A stretch of 39,930 bases of DNA from CAYTTR01 sp964440805 (GTDB taxonomy: Bacteria; Acidobacteriota; Aminicenantia; Aminicenantales; Aminicenantaceae), in assembly GCA_964440805.1 (NCBI GenBank), contig CAYTTR010000026.1, positions 1 through 39,930 of the forward strand, given 5' to 3'. The position numbers were made by a program, and so were the translations under genes. Below the pieces are notes generated by a model. It saw only the letters and a list, made by a program, of their open reading frames with translations. It was not told the origin of the DNA and ran no database searches. Below are positions 15,384 to 24,425 of the stretch, piece by piece (within the stretch, counting starts at the first letter, position 1; each line of letters starts with the position of its first letter).

Positions 15384-16886
15384 GTGCTCAGTAAAATTCT
15401 TGTAGCCAACAGAGGAGAAATTGCTGTCCGTATTATAAGGGCCTGCCGGGAAATGGGTATTTCTCCGGTGGCTGTTTTCTCCGAAGTTGACCGGAAAGCT
15501 CTGCATGTAAGGTTGGCGGATGAGGCCTATTTCATTGGACCTGCCTCACCTTCTGAAAGCTATTTAAATATCGACAGGATTATTGAAACTGCCAAGAAGT
15601 GCGGAGCTCGGGCAATTCATCCCGGTTATGGTTTTCTGGCTGAAAATCCACTTTTGGTGAAAAAATGTGAGGAAGAAGAGCTGGTTTTTATAGGACCTCC
15701 TTCTGAGCCTATGGAAATTATGGGGAAAAAAACAGCTGCCCGGGAAAAAATGACTCAAGCAGGAGTGCCCTGTATTCCGGGAACTCTCAGGCCTATCCAG
15801 AGCGAAGATTTATTACTTGAAGCTGCCAGAAAGGTAGGGTTTCCCCTTTTACTGAAAGCAGATGCCGGAGGGGGAGGAAAAGGACTCAGACTTATCCAAA
15901 AAGAGGAAGATTTGTTATCTTCCTTCCGCCTTGCCGGGTCTGAGGCTCAGTCAAGCTTTGGAGATCCTGATGTTTATATCGAAAAATATATCCAGGAGCC
16001 TCATCACATTGAAATCCAGATTCTGGCTGATCATTACGGTTCAGTGGTCTATCTTGGAGAGCGTGAATGTTCTATCCAGAGAAGGTTTCAGAAGGTTCTG
16101 GAAGAGACTCCTTCACCCTTCCTTGACGAAGCCACTCGCCAGAAAATGGGGGAAGCTGCAGTTAAGGCAGCTAAGGCAGTAGGATACAATAATGCTGGAA
16201 CGGTTGAATTTGTGGTGGATAAAAATAAAAATTTCTATTTTTTGGAAATGAATACCCGCCTTCAAGTAGAACATCCAGTGACTGAAATGGTTACTGGAAT
16301 TGATCTGGTTAAAGCCCAAATCTCTATTTCTTCCGGAGAACACCTGTCTTTTAATCAGGAGGATATTAAACCACTGGGGAGTTCTCTACAATGCCGGATT
16401 TATGCTGAGGATCCGGCTAACGATTTTATGCCTTCACCTGGAGAAATAACTCATTTGCATCCTCCTTCAGGAGGCCTAGGACTGAGAGAGGATACAGGTG
16501 TCTATGAAGGATTCAAAGTTCCATTGGAGTATGATCCGCTTCTTTCCAAGCTTATTAGTTGGGGAAATACCAGGAGAGAGGCTATTTCCCGCATGCTGAG
16601 AGCCTTGGAGGAGTATCAGATTTGTGGCATTAAGACATCTATACCTTTTTTCAAACGCATCCTGACCCATCCTGTTTTTGTGGCTGGTAATTACAACACT
16701 CATTTTCTTTCTAACATGGAAGAGACAGGTACCCACGAGGAAGAAGAAAAGATTGAAATTGCCCTTTTAGCAGCAGGGATCAAAGGATACAAGGAAAGCC
16801 GGAGCGGCTTTGTCCATCACAGGAAGCGCAAAGCCAGTCAATGGAAGTTTCAGGGGAAGTTAATAAATTTTGCTAACAGATTGTGA
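15384..16886 (+). CDS. Biotin carboxylase subunit of acyl-CoA carboxylase
   Basis: This ATP-grasp enzyme carboxylates the biotin carrier with bicarbonate. The GTG at 15384 gives the usual start VLSKILVANRGEIAVRIIRA, and GAGGAG lies upstream; an ATG at 15339 would add 15 charged residues and has a poorer ribosome site. Visible motifs are HPGYGFLAENP, the glycine-rich ATP loop KADAGGGGKGLRLIQ, GERECSIQRRFQK, and FLEMNTRLQVEHPVTEMVTG with catalytic Glu and Arg. The last 50 residues (IEIALLAAGIKGYKES onward) extend beyond a minimal AccC, as in catabolic acyl-CoA carboxylases. It ends one base before the carrier gene. Confidence 0.92.
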   Translation: MLSKILVANRGEIAVRIIRACREMGISPVAVFSEVDRKALHVRLADEAYFIGPASPSESYLNIDRIIETAKKCGARAIHPGYGFLAENPLLVKKCEEEELVFIGPPSEPMEIMGKKTAAREKMTQAGVPCIPGTLRPIQSEDLLLEAARKVGFPLLLKADAGGGGKGLRLIQKEEDLLSSFRLAGSEAQSSFGDPDVYIEKYIQEPHHIEIQILADHYGSVVYLGERECSIQRRFQKVLEETPSPFLDEATRQKMGEAAVKAAKAVGYNNAGTVEFVVDKNKNFYFLEMNTRLQVEHPVTEMVTGIDLVKAQISISSGEHLSFNQEDIKPLGSSLQCRIYAEDPANDFMPSPGEITHLHPPSGGLGLREDTGVYEGFKVPLEYDPLLSKLISWGNTRREAISRMLRALEEYQICGIKTSIPFFKRILTHPVFVAGNYNTHFLSNMEETGTHEEEEKIEIALLAAGIKGYKESRSGFVHHRKRKASQWKFQGKLINFANRL

Positions 16887-16887
16887 C

Positions 16888-17379
16888 ATGAATTTAACTC
16901 TCTGGACCAACGGAAAAAAGTATCAGTTATCTCTGGTAGAAAAACAGAATAATCAAATTCAAATTAAATTAGGTGATAAAATCCACCAGGTTTCTGTCGA
17001 GGTCCTGGCTGAGGATGAGTTGCTTTTGCAGGTTGATGGGAAGATTTATGATGTCATTATTCATTCCAACAGGACTTGTTACTCGGTTTTTGTCAAAGGT
17101 TTTTGTGTGGAAGTGAAAAAAGAATCTTCTTCCCGGATTCTTGGAAGGGCCGGCGGGGGAGGTAAAAAGCGGGATGTGGTGACTACCATGCCGGGAAGGA
17201 TAGTCAATGTTCTGGCAAAAGAGGGTGATTTGGTTGAAGATGGACAACCTGTCATCATTCTGGAAGCCATGAAAATGCAGAATGCCATAAAAGCTCCCCA
17301 AGCTGGAAAGGTAACCCGGATTAAACCTCGGCCAGGAGAGTCTGTAGAGGCCGGTTCTTTTCTTTTTTCGGTGGAGTGA
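16888..17379 (+). CDS. Biotin carboxyl carrier subunit of acyl-CoA carboxylase
   Basis: The ATG at 16888, directly after the biotin carboxylase stop, gives a protein of about 163 residues. The C-terminal 70 residues form a biotinyl domain (VTTMPGRIVNVLAKEGDLVE) with the biotin-accepting lysine at about residue 129 in EAMKM, 35 residues from the end. The N-terminal half has a beta-rich bridging region (WTNGKKYQLSLVEKQ, LLLQVDGKIYDVIIH) like the linker of separate carrier proteins in propionyl-CoA carboxylases. A Gly-rich linker (GRAGGGG) joins the two. A long hairpin and T-run follow the stop, which ends the operon. Confidence 0.9.
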   Translation: MNLTLWTNGKKYQLSLVEKQNNQIQIKLGDKIHQVSVEVLAEDELLLQVDGKIYDVIIHSNRTCYSVFVKGFCVEVKKESSSRILGRAGGGGKKRDVVTTMPGRIVNVLAKEGDLVEDGQPVIILEAMKMQNAIKAPQAGKVTRIKPRPGESVEAGSFLFSVE

Positions 17380-17386
17380 AACTTTT

Positions 17387-17505
17387 TTGGTTCTCGTCCA
17401 TTTCGGGTGGCTGGAATCATTGTTTGAGAGAGCATTAGGTATGCCCTCTGCTCTCTTATTCAAAAAATATATCCACCCGAAATGGACGAGAACCAAGTTT
17501 TTTTT
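17387..17505 (+). terminator. Very long nested hairpin with T-run after the carboxylase operon
   Basis: Perfect 24-base arms at 17387-17410 and 17473-17496 (core TTCTCGTCCATTTCGGGTGG) enclose a second stem: TTTGA plus GAGAGCA (17423-17434) pairs with TGCTCTC (17449-17455) and TCAAA (17460-17464), with a TTAT bulge. Eight T residues follow at 17498-17505. On the plus strand this has the form of an intrinsic terminator, but the stem is far longer than needed, so it may also be a mobile palindrome or a processed RNA. Confidence 0.7.
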
Positions 17506-17551
17506 GTGGGGTTTATGTTTCATGCCCAGATTTATCTTTTCCATAAAAAAA

Positions 17552-17560
17552 TGGTAAAAT
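17552..17560 (+). promoter_or_regulatory. Possible extended -10 element for the tamB-like operon
   Basis: TGGTAAAAT (TG at 17552-17553, hexamer 17555-17560) lies about 17 bases before the ATG at 17577, just after the long terminator hairpin. No good -35 is visible. The position, between a terminator and the first gene of the envelope unit, is what supports it. Confidence 0.3.
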
Positions 17561-17576
17561 TACTTGGGAATGAAGT

Positions 17577-20500
17577 ATGAGATTGAGCCGGCGTTATAAG
17601 AAAGTAATTATCCTGGGCTCGATTTTTCTATTTGTTTTTTTGGGAGTCAACCTATTAAAAACTTTTTTTCTCAATCAGATTAAATCGAAAATAGAGTCAA
17701 ATTTTTCCCTTGAATCTCTCCACTTTTCTTTTTTTCCACCTTCTCTGGTGGTAGAGGATATCCAAAGTCTTTCCGAAGAGCCTTTTTTTTCAGCCCGAAA
17801 AATTATCTTCCGGATTACTGCCAGTTCCATTTTTAGAAAAGAAAGGCCGCTCGAAGTTATCATCAGTCATCCTGTTTTAAATATTCAACAGCTTCAAAGG
17901 GGAGGCATAGAAGAAAAACCAACTGAAATAACCCGGATATTACCAGCAGCGCTGGAAAAAGCTCTTATCCGGAAAGGAGAGCTGCATTATATCGGAAAAG
18001 AAGGAGAAGGCAGAATAACTGAACTGGATGCTCTTTTTCAACAAAAAAAAGGCAGGTTTATCATTAAAGCGGTTTCTCCCAGCAGCCTGGTAACACTGGA
18101 GGGAAACTCCCGTTCTTTGCAAGGCAAACTGAGTCTTGTGGCAGAGGGAGATGAAAAAGAAGTTTTTCTACAGCGGTTAAATTTTTCCGGTAAAGATGGT
18201 TATCTGAGAACTAAGGGAAGAATCAAAGATTTTCTCTTGTCTTCTCTGGAACTTGAGGGTTCTCTTGAACTCCCGGTGGATTTCATTGGAAATTTTTTTG
18301 ATTTCCCCTTTCCTGAGCAGGGCCGTTTGCAAGCAATAGGGAATCTTCGCAAACAAGAGGAAAGGATTAGTTTTTCAGGCGAATTTCTATCTGATAATCT
18401 TGTTTTTCAATCCCTGCCTCTGGGAAGAGTAAAAGGCAAGATAAGGTCTTCGAGTAGTTCTGAAATAGATCTGGAATTAAACCTTAAAAAAAAGGGTAAA
18501 GCCGGGGAATATCTCCAAGGCCGCTTCAGCCAGGGAAAAATCGAGGGACAAGTTAAAGGTTTCTATCTTGATCCTGTGATTAAACTTATTGAAATTCCGT
18601 GGCCGGTTTCTTCTCCGGTCTGGGGGAGTTTTGCTTATTCTGAAGCTAAACTATGGGCCAAAGGTGAATTCCGGGATCAACTGGAGGTTATTTCTCCGGA
18701 ACTGTTTCCCTTACAGGGAGTGGTGGAAATTGAACTTACCGATACAGGGCATTTTTCATTTCGATCGGATGAACTGGAAACCTCTTTTGCCAGGGTTAGC
18801 CTTGAAGGAAATATGAGCTTGGGAGTGGAGGTTGATGCCAGGATCAAGGGAGAGGTAACAGATATCCAGCAAGCTCGCCGGTTTACTTCTCTTTTTTTAC
18901 AGAAAGAATTTGTTTTCCCTGAAATTGGAGGCAAAGGGAAGGCAGATATACGGATATTTGGTAAGGCTAAGCTTCCTCAGGTTTTTCTTGCCTTCTCGGC
19001 TTCTCCCGCCATTTTTGCTGATTTCGAAGCCCTGTCTGTCAATGGAGAAGCAGAAGTAATTCAAAACGACTTTTTTGGCCGGTTCGATGTGAAAGATCCT
19101 AACTTTCAGGGGAAAATAGGAGTAGTGGCCAACAGAGACCAAGTAACAGTTGATCTTAGGCTCCAGGAGGGGCTGGTAGAACGCATTCTTCCTCCACTTA
19201 AGATATTGCTTCCCCTTGAAGGAAAAGCCTCAGGAGATTTTTCCTACAGGCTGATTGAGGATTCAGAGGAATTCCAGGGAGAGTTCAGAAGTCAACGTTT
19301 GCTTTTTTCAGGCCAGGATTTACTGGATGTTACTGGCCGGATGAGGTGGCAGGATGACACAATCCACCTGTCCGAGGTCTGTTTCTATTTGTATGAGGGA
19401 CTGGTGGAGGGGAAGGCATCGATAAGCCAGCTCAAGGAGGAGTTTGATGTTGATATCTCCGGGCAGGAGCTGGATTTTTCTGCTTTAGCCAAGGGCGCCA
19501 GCGGATTTCTTTCTTTCAGCTTAAAGGGAAAGGGAAGTTTTAACGAAGATAAGGCCAATGGATCCTTTGAAGCCAACAATCTTGTTATTTATCCCTTTCA
19601 GAAAACCAGGGCTGAGGGAAACCTGGAAATGGAATTCTCAATTGAAGGAATTTCTTTAGAGGTTAAGGGAAATTTCCTTCCCGGTGAAAATTCCTTCAGT
19701 TCAGCTATCCAGATTCCTTTTGGAGGCTTGCCCTTAACCGGTGACCTGGAGGGCAAATTTACTAACCTTGATTTACTTCTTCCCTGGAGTGGGGGAAAAG
19801 GAGAAATCAATTATTTAGCCCAGCTCAACGGTTCTAAAACTCAGCCGGAAATCAAGGGAGCCCTAGATTTCAAGGGTAATACTTTGCCCTTCGCCCGTTT
19901 TGCTCATGCATTGAGAAATTTTTCAGGGCTGGTGTTTTTTGAAAATGAAAAATTCACTCTTCGCTCACTACAAGGAACTCTGGGAGATGGGCCTGTTCAA
20001 GGTTCGGGGTGGATGGTTCTTGGAAAGAGCGGACCAGAAGAAATAAATGTTTCAATAAAAGGGAGTGGTCTTTCCCTTTCTCCCTGGGAAAGAACCCATG
20101 CCTTAACAGATGCAGAGCTGAGTCTTATCAAGGATGCCGACAGGTTTGTCCTTGAAGGAGATATTCATGCCCATCGACTGCTCTGGCGCCGGGAATTGAT
20201 GGAAAAGCTGGAGTTTTACTCTGAACCCTATTACATTTCAGGGAGAAAAACCAATTTATTTGATGATCTTAATTTAAATCTCCATATCAAGGCGGATAAC
20301 AATGCCTGGATGGAAAATTCTTTAGGCCGCCTTCAGGCCAGGGTTGACTTGAATATCATTGGCAATGTCCAGTCACCTATTCTTCTGGGAGAAATTGAGG
20401 TGCTGGAAGGTGAGGTTTATTTCCAGGACCGGGAATTTAAAATTTTAAAAGGTAGAGTAGGATTTTTTAATCCCACTGTTATCGAGCCTTACTTGAGCTT

Positions 20501-20987
20501 TGAAGGAGAAACCTATGTCAAAGATTACCGGGTGACTTTTGCTCTGGAGGGCTTGATTGATAGTTTAACACCAGAGTTCAGCTCTTCTCCTCCTCTCCCC
20601 CCGGAAGATGTCCTGGCTCTTTTGGCTCTGGGAGAAGCCTTTAAAAGAACCTATTCTTATGACCGCAGTACCCAGTTGAGCACTACTTCCTTTCTCTCTT
20701 TTCAGCTTTCAGAGGAAGCCAAGAAAAGAGCAGAAAAGCTTTTCAATATTGACCGCTTTAGGATAGATCCCTTTATTCTGGGTTCATCAGCAGAAATGAC
20801 GGCCCGGTTGACTGTGGGGAAAAAAATATCCAGGAATTTTACTCTTCTTTACTCTACTAATCTGACTGCTCAACGGGAAGAGATCGCCCGCCTCGAATGG
20901 GAATTAATGGAGGACCTTTCTATTGTGGGAATGAGAGATGAAAACGGACGGGTAAGTATTGATGTCAAAGTACATAAAAGATTCTGA
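17577..20987 (+). CDS. TamB-like inner-membrane translocation/assembly protein
   Basis: The 1136-residue protein has one N-terminal membrane anchor (VIILGSIFLFVFLGVNLL) and then a very long beta-rich periplasmic region resembling AsmA/TamB proteins, which form a lipid- or protein-guiding groove from inner to outer membrane. The C-terminal TamB (DUF490) domain is recognisable: LGEIEVLEGEVYFQDREFKI, LKGRVGFFNPTVIEPYLSF, PPLPPEDVLALLALGEAF, and NFTLLYSTNLT. The next gene starts inside its last 26 bases and encodes an Omp85 barrel, the partner expected for TamB. The N-terminal half is divergent from TamB of Proteobacteria. Confidence 0.85.
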   Translation: MRLSRRYKKVIILGSIFLFVFLGVNLLKTFFLNQIKSKIESNFSLESLHFSFFPPSLVVEDIQSLSEEPFFSARKIIFRITASSIFRKERPLEVIISHPVLNIQQLQRGGIEEKPTEITRILPAALEKALIRKGELHYIGKEGEGRITELDALFQQKKGRFIIKAVSPSSLVTLEGNSRSLQGKLSLVAEGDEKEVFLQRLNFSGKDGYLRTKGRIKDFLLSSLELEGSLELPVDFIGNFFDFPFPEQGRLQAIGNLRKQEERISFSGEFLSDNLVFQSLPLGRVKGKIRSSSSSEIDLELNLKKKGKAGEYLQGRFSQGKIEGQVKGFYLDPVIKLIEIPWPVSSPVWGSFAYSEAKLWAKGEFRDQLEVISPELFPLQGVVEIELTDTGHFSFRSDELETSFARVSLEGNMSLGVEVDARIKGEVTDIQQARRFTSLFLQKEFVFPEIGGKGKADIRIFGKAKLPQVFLAFSASPAIFADFEALSVNGEAEVIQNDFFGRFDVKDPNFQGKIGVVANRDQVTVDLRLQEGLVERILPPLKILLPLEGKASGDFSYRLIEDSEEFQGEFRSQRLLFSGQDLLDVTGRMRWQDDTIHLSEVCFYLYEGLVEGKASISQLKEEFDVDISGQELDFSALAKGASGFLSFSLKGKGSFNEDKANGSFEANNLVIYPFQKTRAEGNLEMEFSIEGISLEVKGNFLPGENSFSSAIQIPFGGLPLTGDLEGKFTNLDLLLPWSGGKGEINYLAQLNGSKTQPEIKGALDFKGNTLPFARFAHALRNFSGLVFFENEKFTLRSLQGTLGDGPVQGSGWMVLGKSGPEEINVSIKGSGLSLSPWERTHALTDAELSLIKDADRFVLEGDIHAHRLLWRRELMEKLEFYSEPYYISGRKTNLFDDLNLNLHIKADNNAWMENSLGRLQARVDLNIIGNVQSPILLGEIEVLEGEVYFQDREFKILKGRVGFFNPTVIEPYLSFEGETYVKDYRVTFALEGLIDSLTPEFSSSPPLPPEDVLALLALGEAFKRTYSYDRSTQLSTTSFLSFQLSEEAKKRAEKLFNIDRFRIDPFILGSSAEMTARLTVGKKISRNFTLLYSTNLTAQREEIARLEWELMEDLSIVGMRDENGRVSIDVKVHKRF

Positions 20988-23730
20988 AACTGTTCCGGGA
21001 AAAAAGCAATTCCTGTTTTTCTTGGTGTTTGAAGTGCTTATGATTTCTTTTGGCTTTGCCTGGGAAGACCAGTCTTCTACGGAGCCAACTTTGGTAAAGG
21101 GAATTTCCATAAGAATAGAGGGAACCTCTGGTGGAGAAGAATACCTGGACCTGCTTCCACTTAAAGAGGGTGATCCTTTTTCCCTGAAAAATATATCCGG
21201 AAGCATCAAACAGCTTTACCAGACAGGACTTTTTTCAGATATTAAAGTTTTTCAACAAGAGCCTGGATATCTTATCTTTTCAGTAGCACCCATGAGATAT
21301 GTGAGGAATATCATTTTTTTAGGGGTAAAGGATATCCCCCGGAAAAAGCTGGAAGCTAATCTTTATGCCCTTGAAGAAGGGGCCCCGTTCTTCCGGAAAA
21401 AACTGGATAAAGCCCGTGAAGAGATTGAAGAATTATTGAGAAAAGAAGGATTCTTTGAGCCTAAGGTTCAGATATTGGCTGATGAGGATCCGGAAAGCTT
21501 TAAACTTAATATAATTATTAAAATTGATTCTTTTCAGAGATACCGCCTGGAAAAAATTGAATTTCAGGGTAATGTAATTCTTCCCCAATCGGACTTGAAA
21601 AAGACCATGATCGCAAAAGAAGGGGATTTCTATGTTCCTTCTCGTGTAAAGAAAGACCTGGAAAGGTTGAGGGATCTTTTCATTTCCATGAATTTCAGGA
21701 GAGTGGAAATAGATATTCAGAATGTTGGTTTTAACAAAGAAAAAGGAACAGTTTCACTGGTCATTTTCATTCAGCCTCATGAACAAATAAAAATTCAAGT
21801 GGAAGGAGTTGATATTCCCCAGGAACTTCTTCAACCTATATGGGAAGCAAGGATTTTTGAAGAATGGGGTTTGGCTGAGGGTGAAGCCAAAATAATCCAG
21901 TATCTGAGAAAAAAGGGTTATCTTTTCACCTCTGTATCTTCCCGGCTGGAGTATCAGGGTGACAACCTTCTGGTAATTTACCAAGTTAATCCAGGCACCA
22001 AATTTAAAATACAGGATTCAAGATTTCATGGAGTTGAATATTTTTCGGAGAAAAGGTTGAAAAGTGAGTTGGGAATTGGGAGCGATTTGCCTTTTTTAGT
22101 GGAAATAGAAGGTGACCGCATTTTCCGGCTTCCGAGAGAAATTGAATTGTTATACCAGACTTACGGATATTCTTCTGCCCAGGTGCACCTTAATTTTGAA
22201 AGAGAGGGGAATAAAATCTGGCCCATTTATTTTGTTGAGGAAGGAAAACAGGAAAGAGTAGATAAGGTTTTTTTCCAGGGAGCTTCTTTTTTTACTCCCG
22301 AGCAGCTTGCCAGCGAAATTCTCTCCAAGGAAAACGAAGCTTTTTTCAAACCAAACCTCCAGAAAGACATAGAAAAACTGGAGACTTTATATTTAAATCA
22401 TGGATTCCGGGGAACAAAAGTGGAAGCCCAGGCAGAAGAGATAGGAGAAGATTTGTATTCGGTCCGCTTTCAAATCAAGGAAGGCCGAAGGGTTAGGATC
22501 CAGAAAATCATTATAACCGGAAATAAAATTACCAGGGGTAACACAATTTATAGAGAAATCAAGATCACCGAAGGAGATTTTGCCAGTTATGAAAAAATTC
22601 AGGAGACCAAACGGCGCCTTGAAAATTTAGGAATATTCACTGAAGTTAGAACTGAAGAAATCCCGGTCACAGATGATGAGATTAATCTTCTTATAAACCT
22701 TCGGGAAGGAGAAAGAAATTATATAAGTTTGGGATTGGGAGTGGAAACCAGGAATGAACCAAGGTCTTTTGAAATATGGAACAATGTTATTCGTCCCCGG
22801 GGCACGGCTGAATTTATCCGCAACAACATTTTTGGTACAGCAGCCCAGTTAAGCCTGGTGGGACAGGTTAGTTTAAAAGAGACAAGAGGAGTGTTTTCCT
22901 GGGAGCAACCCTATTTCTTTGGTGTGCCCCTGCAAACCTACCTTAATGCCTGGCTGGAGAGGGAAGAAAGAAAAAGTTATGCCTTTGATCGGAGAGGCTT
23001 GAGTTTAACCGCCATCAGCAATCTGTCTAAACCGGAAGATTTAGTCATCCTGTCTACTCTTCGTTATGCCCGGACAACTCTTTATAAATTATATGTGGCT
23101 GAGTCGGAAATAGACAGGCAGCATTATCCTTTTTCCACCACATCGATTTCCGGCAGTTTCATTTGGGACAGGCGTAATGAACCTTTTAATCCAAGAAATG
23201 GTTTTTTCTTGAGTTCTGTCCTCGAATGGGCTTATCCTTTGTTTGAGGCTGAATCCAATTTTTTAAAAACTTTCTCCAAGTTTCAATATTTTTATCCTTT
23301 ATATACCGGATTAACCCTGGGGACAACGGTTCGTTTGGGGCTTGGCCGGGGCCGGATACCCATCCATGAGAGATTTTTTGCCGGAGGAAGTAATTCCTTT
23401 AGAGGAGCCGAATTCGATGATCTCGGTCCTAAAGATCCCGATTCCGGGAACCCTGTTGGGGGAAAAGCTCTCTTTCTTTTAAATTTTGAACTGAGTTGGC
23501 CTTTTCTCCAAAGCCTGCCCGATCTCAATGCCGCTATCTTTTATGATATGGGTGATGTTTTTTCCAAGAGAAGCCAGTTTAATCCTTTGGATTTTCAGCA
23601 CGCCCTTGGATTTGGCTTTCGCTACAGGACTCCTCTGGGGCCGGTCCGGTTCGAGCTGGGCTGGAATCTAAGGGTTCCAGAAGGCGAAAAAAGATTACAT
23701 GGATTTATTACCATTGGGAATGTTTTCTAA
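20962..23730 (+). CDS. Omp85-family outer-membrane protein (BamA/TamA-like) with about seven POTRA domains
   Basis: The ATG at 20962 follows a TTG by one codon and overlaps the tamB-like gene. A signal peptide (KKQFLFFLVFEVLMISFGFA) is followed by repeated POTRA-like units of about 75 residues. I count seven, starting near residues 48, 115, 195, 275, 350, 426 and 505 (for example VRNIIFLGVKDIPRKKLEAN and IQKIIITGNKITRGNTIYRE). A C-terminal 16-strand barrel region runs from about 585 to 922, with SFRGAEFDDLGP as the RGF-like lid motif and a terminal Phe (TIGNVF). E. coli BamA has five POTRA domains and TamA three. It inserts or exports outer-membrane proteins; pairing with the TamB-like gene suggests a TAM-type role. 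Confidence 0.88.
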   Translation: MSKYIKDSETVPGKKQFLFFLVFEVLMISFGFAWEDQSSTEPTLVKGISIRIEGTSGGEEYLDLLPLKEGDPFSLKNISGSIKQLYQTGLFSDIKVFQQEPGYLIFSVAPMRYVRNIIFLGVKDIPRKKLEANLYALEEGAPFFRKKLDKAREEIEELLRKEGFFEPKVQILADEDPESFKLNIIIKIDSFQRYRLEKIEFQGNVILPQSDLKKTMIAKEGDFYVPSRVKKDLERLRDLFISMNFRRVEIDIQNVGFNKEKGTVSLVIFIQPHEQIKIQVEGVDIPQELLQPIWEARIFEEWGLAEGEAKIIQYLRKKGYLFTSVSSRLEYQGDNLLVIYQVNPGTKFKIQDSRFHGVEYFSEKRLKSELGIGSDLPFLVEIEGDRIFRLPREIELLYQTYGYSSAQVHLNFEREGNKIWPIYFVEEGKQERVDKVFFQGASFFTPEQLASEILSKENEAFFKPNLQKDIEKLETLYLNHGFRGTKVEAQAEEIGEDLYSVRFQIKEGRRVRIQKIIITGNKITRGNTIYREIKITEGDFASYEKIQETKRRLENLGIFTEVRTEEIPVTDDEINLLINLREGERNYISLGLGVETRNEPRSFEIWNNVIRPRGTAEFIRNNIFGTAAQLSLVGQVSLKETRGVFSWEQPYFFGVPLQTYLNAWLEREERKSYAFDRRGLSLTAISNLSKPEDLVILSTLRYARTTLYKLYVAESEIDRQHYPFSTTSISGSFIWDRRNEPFNPRNGFFLSSVLEWAYPLFEAESNFLKTFSKFQYFYPLYTGLTLGTTVRLGLGRGRIPIHERFFAGGSNSFRGAEFDDLGPKDPDSGNPVGGKALFLLNFELSWPFLQSLPDLNAAIFYDMGDVFSKRSQFNPLDFQHALGFGFRYRTPLGPVRFELGWNLRVPEGEKRLHGFITIGNVF

Positions 23731-24397
23731 GCGAGTAAAAACAGGTGAAGTTTTGAGGAAAATTTGTTCCGGATGGAGAAGGGGATTATTTTTTGGTATT
23801 TCCCTGTGGGGAATGCTATGGGGGCAAACTGACCTTGCTGACCGGATTGCAGCCATCGTAAATGGAGAGATTATTACTCTAACTGATGTTAAAATTGTTT
23901 CTACTTTTAATATTATCCAAACAGGAAATAACAAAGGTGATAGCTTTCCTTTAAAAAAAGGCCTGGATTCTTTAATCAATCAGAAATTAGTCATTCAATT
24001 GACAGTCGAAAATATCAATCTTTCCGGTGAAGAACTGGAAAGGAAGCTTCAACAGATTAAACAGGAGATGGGATCTCAACAATTCGAAAGTAAATTAGAA
24101 TATTTTGGCCTGAAGGAACAGGATCTTACAGAATACTTAAATGAAAGAATCACTTTCCAGAAAATTATACAAAGGCGTTTCAGCCGGAAAGCAGCGGTAA
24201 GTCTTAAAGAAATCGAGACTTATTATCAAGATGTCTATGTCCCTTCGATGGAAGAACGAAAGGCAGTACCCAAACCTCTTGTTGAGATGCTGGATGAAAT
24301 AGAATCAATTCTCCAGAGAGAAAAAGCTGAAGGTCAAATCAATGACTGGTTAGAGAACCTGCGTCAGCGGTCTGATGTGGTTATAAAAATCGAGTAA
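23699..24397 (+). CDS. SurA N-terminal-domain-like periplasmic chaperone, lacking parvulin domain
   Basis: The 232-residue protein has a hydrophobic export segment (GLFFGISLWGMLWGQ) followed by DLADRIAAIVNGEIITLTDV, the hallmark start of SurA-type chaperones. A helical core follows (LINQKLVIQLTVENINLSGE, then LNERITFQKIIQRRF) and a C-terminal helix (ILQREKAEGQINDWLENLRQ). The peptidyl-prolyl isomerase (parvulin) domains found in SurA or PrsA are absent, so it would act as a holdase only. It overlaps the end of the Omp85 gene by 32 bases; a later ATG at 23720 is an alternative start. Position in the envelope run supports a role in delivering barrel proteins. Confidence 0.78.
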   Translation: MDLLPLGMFSKRVKTGEVLRKICSGWRRGLFFGISLWGMLWGQTDLADRIAAIVNGEIITLTDVKIVSTFNIIQTGNNKGDSFPLKKGLDSLINQKLVIQLTVENINLSGEELERKLQQIKQEMGSQQFESKLEYFGLKEQDLTEYLNERITFQKIIQRRFSRKAAVSLKEIETYYQDVYVPSMEERKAVPKPLVEMLDEIESILQREKAEGQINDWLENLRQRSDVVIKIE

Positions 24398-24425
24398 AAA
24401 ATAAAAATATTCGAAGGAGAAAAGA

